Source: Viola odorata (Eukaryota > Streptophyta > Magnoliopsida > Malpighiales > Violaceae). Taken from it: a stretch of DNA of 64,000 nucleotides. The translations under genes and the position numbers were made by a program. The notes under the pieces are model-generated. The model made no database searches, was not told where the DNA came from, and was given only the letters and a program-made list of their open reading frames with translations. Shown here piece after piece: positions 59,338 to 64,000 of the stretch (position 1 is its first letter; each line of letters opens with the position of its first letter). The stretch lies in contig OY829538.1 of assembly GCA_963691705.1 (NCBI GenBank), positions 51,239,151 to 51,303,150 of the forward strand. Reading direction: 5' to 3'.

Positions 59338-59987
59338 TCATTGGATGTGGGCAGAAACATTGGCTCCCACACTTATCTTGTTGACCCCGGCCATATGGCA
59401 TTTGTTGATACACAAAGTCTTTAAAAACTTAGCATAGCGAGGAGCACTCTTGATTGCTTGAAGAAGGGGGATGTTGATGACGACTTTACTAAAGATGCCG
59501 AAGATGTCACGTTCCTCATTCCCTTTATTGGATTTCACTAGACGTTTTGGGAAGGGAGGTTCAAGGATCTGGTGGATATACTCTTGAGTGAACTCGGGAG
59601 GGTTCTTGTCATTCCTCAGGGAACCTCTTAGAGAACGGATACGATCCTCCCATCACTTCAGGGATTTTTGGTTCTTTTTTCTTTTTCTTAGGCTGGAGCT
59701 CAGATTTTGGAGATTGTTCCATGTCTAGGGCAGGACGTACTGGGGGTAATTCCAGACCACTTTGGAGTGTCATGGCACATGCTTCGTGCTTCGGGTTTGC
59801 CTCAGTTTGCCCAGGAAGTCTACCTCTATTTTTCAATTCCTTCATTTCAGCATTCATAACACTCATTTGTTTCTGAAGTTCGGAAATCACACTCTTGTAA
59901 TTGATAGTCTCATCAGTGGGTGGAGGGGCAGGAGTCTGATCCTTGGGAGGCGGGTGCTGATATTGCTGGCTGTGTTGATATGGGGGT
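59338..59987 (-). pseudogene. Athila gag, 3' part
   Basis: Minus-strand fragments with a Gln/Pro/Tyr-rich segment (about 59940-59985), a Met-rich coiled coil (ELQKQMSVMNAEMKELKNRG) and the basic and SYPFSKRFPEE motifs that precede the protease, then RYAKFLKTLC. The frame is broken at about 59609 and 59538. The rest of gag lies beyond the Tat element that starts at 59988, outside the window. Confidence 0.75.
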
Positions 59988-60547
59988 TGATAACAATACC
60001 CCTAACAATAAGGGCATTTTCGTCTTATACCCTGCAGTAGGGGAAAAAGCTGTTACTACCGCCGGACAGCTTCGGGGCTATCGCCTCTGGGATGGTCGAC
60101 ATCAGCGAGGGGGTCCCACACATCACACTGTCACGACACAGGGTGTTATCCCATCCCAGGCCAAGCCAGGCATCTCGAGAGGAGCATGGCCATTGCCTTG
60201 CCTAGGTAACGCCTACCCCCCATATGTATACCTAACACAGCGATAGTGTATTCCATCAGCGAGACACTCTAACCCCCCCTGACGGGAGCGCTAGCACCTT
60301 GTGACCGAGATCACTCAGAAATGCCCCATTTTTGCCTATAAATACCTCCGCCACAAAGGAGGAAGGTAAGCCTAAGATTGCTAGCCAAAGCTCTGCTATT
60401 TTACACAATCACTACTGACTTAGGCATCAGAGTATTTACATCGGAGACCCCCTCCGGCGCTGTGCAGGTACATCGGACGCCGTGGACAGTCGACCTCAAG
60501 ACTCATAATCCTTTGCTACCCTTCAGTGAATAGTCCGAATCTTATCA
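59988..60547 (+). repeat. 5' LTR of the Tat element
   Basis: It begins TGATAACAAT and ends TCTTATCA, so the terminal hexamers TGATAA/TTATCA are inverted. A TATA box (tataaata) lies at about 60337-60344. The 3' partner LTR and the target duplication are outside the window, so the start is inferred from the terminal symmetry and from the Athila gag frame ending there. Confidence 0.7.
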
Positions 60548-60550
60548 AAT

Positions 60551-60569
60551 TGGTGCTTTCATTGAGAGC
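60551..60569 (+). promoter_or_regulatory. Primer-binding site of the Tat element
   Basis: TGGTGCTTTCATTGAGAGC starts three bases after the LTR end and with TGG, complementary to the CCA end of a tRNA. I did not identify which tRNA. Confidence 0.7.
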
Positions 60570-60632
60570 TTTGGTCCTATTAAGTGAGCATCCTTAATAG
60601 CCAAGTTCTGTTCTCTTAAAATTCGAAGGATT

Positions 60633-62580
60633 ATGGAGTCCAACTCAGATCCTGCACTGTCCCAGTCTTCTAGCCTCCCGTTTTCTACTCGTAGGCTACT
60701 CTTCGCTTTCGCCACCACTGACGCTTCCATCACGGTGCAAGAAGTTCCACCAGGCATGTCAGATTCCCTTTTTGAGCAAGTGGCAGGAACATTTGCATCC
60801 CAGGCATATACTGCTCTATCTCAGATGCCAGGACCCAGTTACTCTATTCCCCATTCGAGGGCACCCGCGGTAGACGGTGCAGGCAATCCTCTCACAAATT
60901 CAATATCGGCTCTTCGAGCCTAGCTAGATCAGCTGACGGAACTAGCTGCAGGATTTACGCCTCATGTTTCGGGACCTAGCGTGCCTTCTCATATAGTCTT
61001 TACTCCATCCATCGTCGCTGATCGGCCACTATCACCTCGATAGTCTAGAGGTTTTCCGTTATCCCTACCTTTGACATCAGCCCCTGTCGGAGTCATGCAA
61101 CTTGCGCATAGACGCGTCGAACCGTCTAAGCAGCATAGGAGGGAAGCTCCTGTTCTTGAAGAGGAATGATGGGATGGCGAATATAGAGATCATTGGGATA
61201 ACAGGTGAGAGGATATGGTCAGGGACCCATCTCCCAGGCACAGTGAGAGATCGAGTAGCAGAAGGCATCGAACTCGAACGCCAAGAAGTCGCAGCCGATC
61301 TCCCAGGCGGCATCGTGAGTATGATTTTCGAGCTCAAAGGCAGCTCAATGAGCCCTCTCCCCCTCGTCAACCATAGGGGATTCCTGATGATAACAGTGGT
61401 CACCCATTCAGCCACCGTGTCAGGCATCACCGGGTCAATCGGCATGTAAAACTACCTGTGGAATCATATGATGGCACAAAGGATCCTATTTCTCATCTTA
61501 ATAAGGTGAAAGATTTTGTACAGTTTCAAACTCACAGTGACGCTGCATTATGTCAAATCTTTGTAATGATGCTATCTGGGGTAGCGCGTCTTTGGTTCGA
61601 GGGACTTCCGGCAGGGTCCATTGATAATTTTTCCCAACTGGAAGCTAAATTTCAGAGCCGGTTCAGCACAACTGTTCCTATTAGGAAATCTGCAGCAACA
61701 CTATTCGATATTCATCGAAAGCCACAAGAGTCCTTGAAGGATTTTTTGAGTCGTTTTGATCTGGAGATGTCGCTAACGCGAGGGGTCACCATTGACTTCG
61801 CTGTCGAGGCTTTGAAGCGTAATTGCCATTACGGGAAGTTACGAGATACTTTAATGGTGGACCCGCCGTTAACACTAGATGCGTTAAGGCTAAAAGCCCA
61901 CAATTACGCGAGAATGGAGGAAGAAGAGAATAGGGAACGAATCCAGAATGTATCCCAAGATACTCATCCAACTCCTAACGTCCGCGTTAGCGCAACTCTT
62001 GATACGCAGCCAACCGATGATTATGGGCAACGAAAGGACCACATCCCTAGAGCCTCAAATCGGCAAAGGGGTAACTTCTCGAGGGGAAGATTTGGGAATT
62101 CTCCTACTAGGAGGCAAGCAGATCCACCCAAGGGGCGAATATACGACCCTGACCTCCCTTCCCTCATACTCCCAAGAGCAGAAATTTTAGCGATAGTTCA
62201 GCAGCGAAACCTGCATATTCGCTACCTAGCTCCTGTGAAGCCAGGAGTAATTATGGGAGGAAGGGAAAATGCATTTTGCAAGTTCCATAAAGTCAAGGGA
62301 CATTCCACGGATGTGTGCAGAGAACTAAAATGAGCGATAAAGCTCCTGGTTGAGGAGGGCTACCTCGGGGAATTCTCCACTAAAATAAGGGAGGAGGTCA
62401 GGAACAATCCAACAAATAAGGCGACTAGCGATAGGCAGGCGCCCTCTTACGCCACGGGAGCTAACGCCATCCCTATCGGAAGAAATAAAGAAACATTTGT
62501 GGTTAGTGAGGATGATGTTCCTATGATCAATATTATAGCAGGAGGCGCTCCGTATTTTGAGGAACCTGCGGCGTCAGCAC
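60633..62580 (+). pseudogene. Tat gag polyprotein, broken
   Basis: Starts at ATG 60633 and is stopped by TAG at 60921-60923. The gag core reads on from about 61440: PVESYDGTKDP, ARLWFEGLPAGSIDNFSQLE and KPQESLKDFLSRF, followed by a Cys/His knuckle CKFHKVKGHSTDVC. A TGA at 62331-62333 replaces what is usually Arg (CGA to TGA would be one transition). The region 60924-61440 is Ser/Arg-rich with frame disturbance. Confidence 0.82.
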
Positions 62581-62650
62581 CCGCAGCTGGTGACAAGCGA
62601 AAGAGAGAAACACGTTAGTAAAAAGCGAAGCAATAAGTGCGTTAGACCGA

Positions 62651-63417
62651 ATGGTGCTGTCGTTCTCCGAAGAGGATGAGAAAGGCGTTGTTTATCCACA
62701 CAACGATGCACTAGTAGTCACACCCGTTATCGGTAATCATGGAGTCAGGAGAACCCTTATTGACAATGGAAGTGCGGTCAACCTGTTCTCGATCGAAGCA
62801 TACAACCTAATGAAGCATCCCGACAGTGAGCTAACGCCTTGTAAAAACCAATAATGGGAGTAGATGGGGTCCCAATCCCGGTGGCAGGAGTTACGACGCT
62901 ACCAGTATACTTTAGAGAGGATGCGTCCAAACGGTCGGAGGAATTGTTGTTCCTGGTTGTAGACCTGTCATTGCCTTACAACGCCATACTCGGGCGGCCA
63001 TACCTCAACCGCTTTGGAGCTGCGATATCACAAAAACATCTAAAGATGAAATACCCTTCATGGAATGGAGTGGTCTCGATCAAAGGGGACCAGAAGTTAG
63101 CTGCCGAGTGCTATTTACTTATGACCCAAAAGAGTTGCGACCGTTACGTATGCGTAGTGGATGATCCCTTCGAGGATAGAGAGGAAAAGCGTACTCAGCC
63201 AGTAGACAACATGAGGACAATTCCCGTTAGCGGGATCGAAGAGGCGAATTTTCTGGTTAGCAAAAAACTAAACGCAGAAGAAAGCGCACAGTTAGCTCGA
63301 TTATTGAACAAATGTAAAGGAGAATTCGTGTGGAAACCGACAGATATACCTGGAATCTTGCGAGCAACAGTAGAACACCGACTCAACGTTAACCCTAATG
63401 CCAAGCCTGTTCAGTAG
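62651..63417 (+). pseudogene. Tat aspartic protease and linker
   Basis: The active-site motif reads TLIDNGSAVNLF, with DNGS where retropepsins have D-T/S-G; Tat proteases often show such variants. A stop falls after CKNQ (about 62852), and the next segment in another frame has LPYNAILGRPYLNRFGA. A TAG at 63415-63417 (after KPVQ) separates it from RT in the same frame. Confidence 0.8.
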
Positions 63418-64000
63418 AAGCGGCGAGCTTTCTCTCCAGAAAAGATGATAGCCATCGAGAAAGAAATATTAAAACTCATGGATGCTGGCTTCATCCGAGA
63501 AGTCCAGTACCCAACGTGGTTGGCTAACCCTGTCCTAGTCCCAAAACCTAACGGAGATTGGCGCATGTGCATTGACTTCACTGATTTGAACGACGCCTGT
63601 CCCAAAGACTGCTATCCTCTTCCTCGAATCGATCAGTTGGTTGACCAAATCGCGGGGTACGCCTATCTAAGCTCGTTGGGTGCTAATTTGGGATATCACC
63701 AAATTCCCATGGCCGTAGAGGACGAAGAAAAAACCGCTTTCATAACGCCAAGGGCCACCTATTGCTACACAGCAATGCCGTTTGGATTGAAAAACGCCGG
63801 GGCAACATTCCAGCGCATGGCAAATAAAGTTTTTGAGAAGAAGATTGGGGAAAAGGTGGATGCCTACGTGGATGATATACTTGTCAAAAGTCGAAGCTTT
63901 GAGGACCACGTGGCTGATTTAGAAGAAGTCTTCGACGTGATGAGAGAATACAAGATGAAGTTGAACCCCCGAAAGTGCATGTTTGCGTTTCAAACAGGCA
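63418..64000 (+). pseudogene. Tat reverse transcriptase, truncated by window end
   Basis: Open to the window end in the same frame as the protease linker. Motifs: LMDAGFIREVQYPTWLANPV, GDWRMCIDFTDLND, then LSSLGANLGYHQI where the catalytic Asp of motif A is Gly, MPFGLKNAGATF and AYVDDILVK with both motif C Asp present. Loss of the motif A Asp should abolish polymerase activity. Confidence 0.9.

Larger units (their letters stand above)
46548..59987 (-). mobile_element. Athila-type Ty3/gypsy retrotransposon, interrupted, 5' end outside the window
   Basis: Minus-strand element with the 3' LTR at 46548-48070, a purine-rich tract just outside it (aagtgtgggga, about 48079-48089), a long 3' region with an envelope-like reading frame, and integrase, RNase H, reverse transcriptase, protease and gag toward higher coordinates. 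The domain order (RT before IN) and the extra frame after pol mark the Athila lineage. It contains a nested pair of solo LTRs in RT and is cut at 59987 by a plus-strand Tat element. Stops and frameshifts occur throughout. Confidence 0.9.
59988..64000 (+). mobile_element. Tat-lineage Ty3/gypsy retrotransposon, 5' part, runs off the window
   Basis: 5' LTR 59988-60547, primer-binding site at 60551, gag from 60633, protease near 62651 and reverse transcriptase from about 63418 to the end. RT features (CIDFTDLNDACPKD, PLPRIDQLVD) fit the Tat/Retand/Ogre group. It is oriented opposite to the Athila element whose gag it interrupts. Several stop codons make it defective. Confidence 0.88.

Noticed and set aside
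1..64000. CRISPR arrays, operons, ribosome binding sites, riboswitches
   Set aside because: None seen, and not expected in plant nuclear DNA; the direct repeats found belong to transposable elements.

Overview
This window is nuclear DNA of a flowering plant, most likely a eudicot. The evidence is GT-AG introns, AT-rich spacers, plant-type FZR/CCS52B and ARP5 genes, a LISCL-type GRAS protein, an Athila and a Tat retrotransposon, a plant L1 LINE, MULEs, hAT elements and a Stowaway MITE. The species cannot be named from the sequence alone.

Layout. 1-9.8 kb holds two Mutator-like elements (MULEs) with long terminal inverted repeats and 10-bp target duplications. The first is non-autonomous (691-2448). 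The second is 6.5 kb (3263-9807), with a decayed transposase gene and an opposing GRF-zinc-finger gene. 9.9-20.5 kb is the gene island: an FtsJ/RlmE-type rRNA methyltransferase (+), a CCS52B/FZR3 APC/C activator (-) and ACTIN-RELATED PROTEIN 5 (-). All three have complete, in-frame exon sets. About 20.7-24.9 kb looks like a gene-capturing DNA element with pieces of 6-phosphogluconate dehydrogenase and an ERGIC3-like protein. 25-30 kb contains an LTR-like repeat pair and an hAT-type element that carries the 3' end of an ankyrin/PGG gene and is itself split by a second hAT element.

30.2-44.5 kb holds the most unusual structure. Two foldback elements (30269-31617 and 43158-44382), each carrying four tRNA-derived units, lie in opposite orientation. 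Their flanking 9-bp target duplications are exchanged between the two copies: each flank matches, in reverse complement, a flank of the other copy. This is the footprint of an inversion of about 11.5 kb between them. The inversion splits a gamma-SNAP gene copy, whose upstream exons lie on the minus strand at 31.9-34.1 kb and whose next exon lies on the plus strand at 44.4 kb. The inverted block also holds a 5'-truncated GRAS gene and a nearly full-length L1 LINE.

46.5-64 kb is a retrotransposon nest. A minus-strand Athila element (3' LTR at 46548-48070) has its reverse transcriptase interrupted by a solo LTR, which is interrupted by a second solo LTR. Its gag is interrupted by a plus-strand Tat element that runs off the window end. 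The polymerases carry stops, frameshifts and catalytic-residue changes.

The three host genes in the island look functional. Almost everything else is mobile DNA or captured gene fragments.
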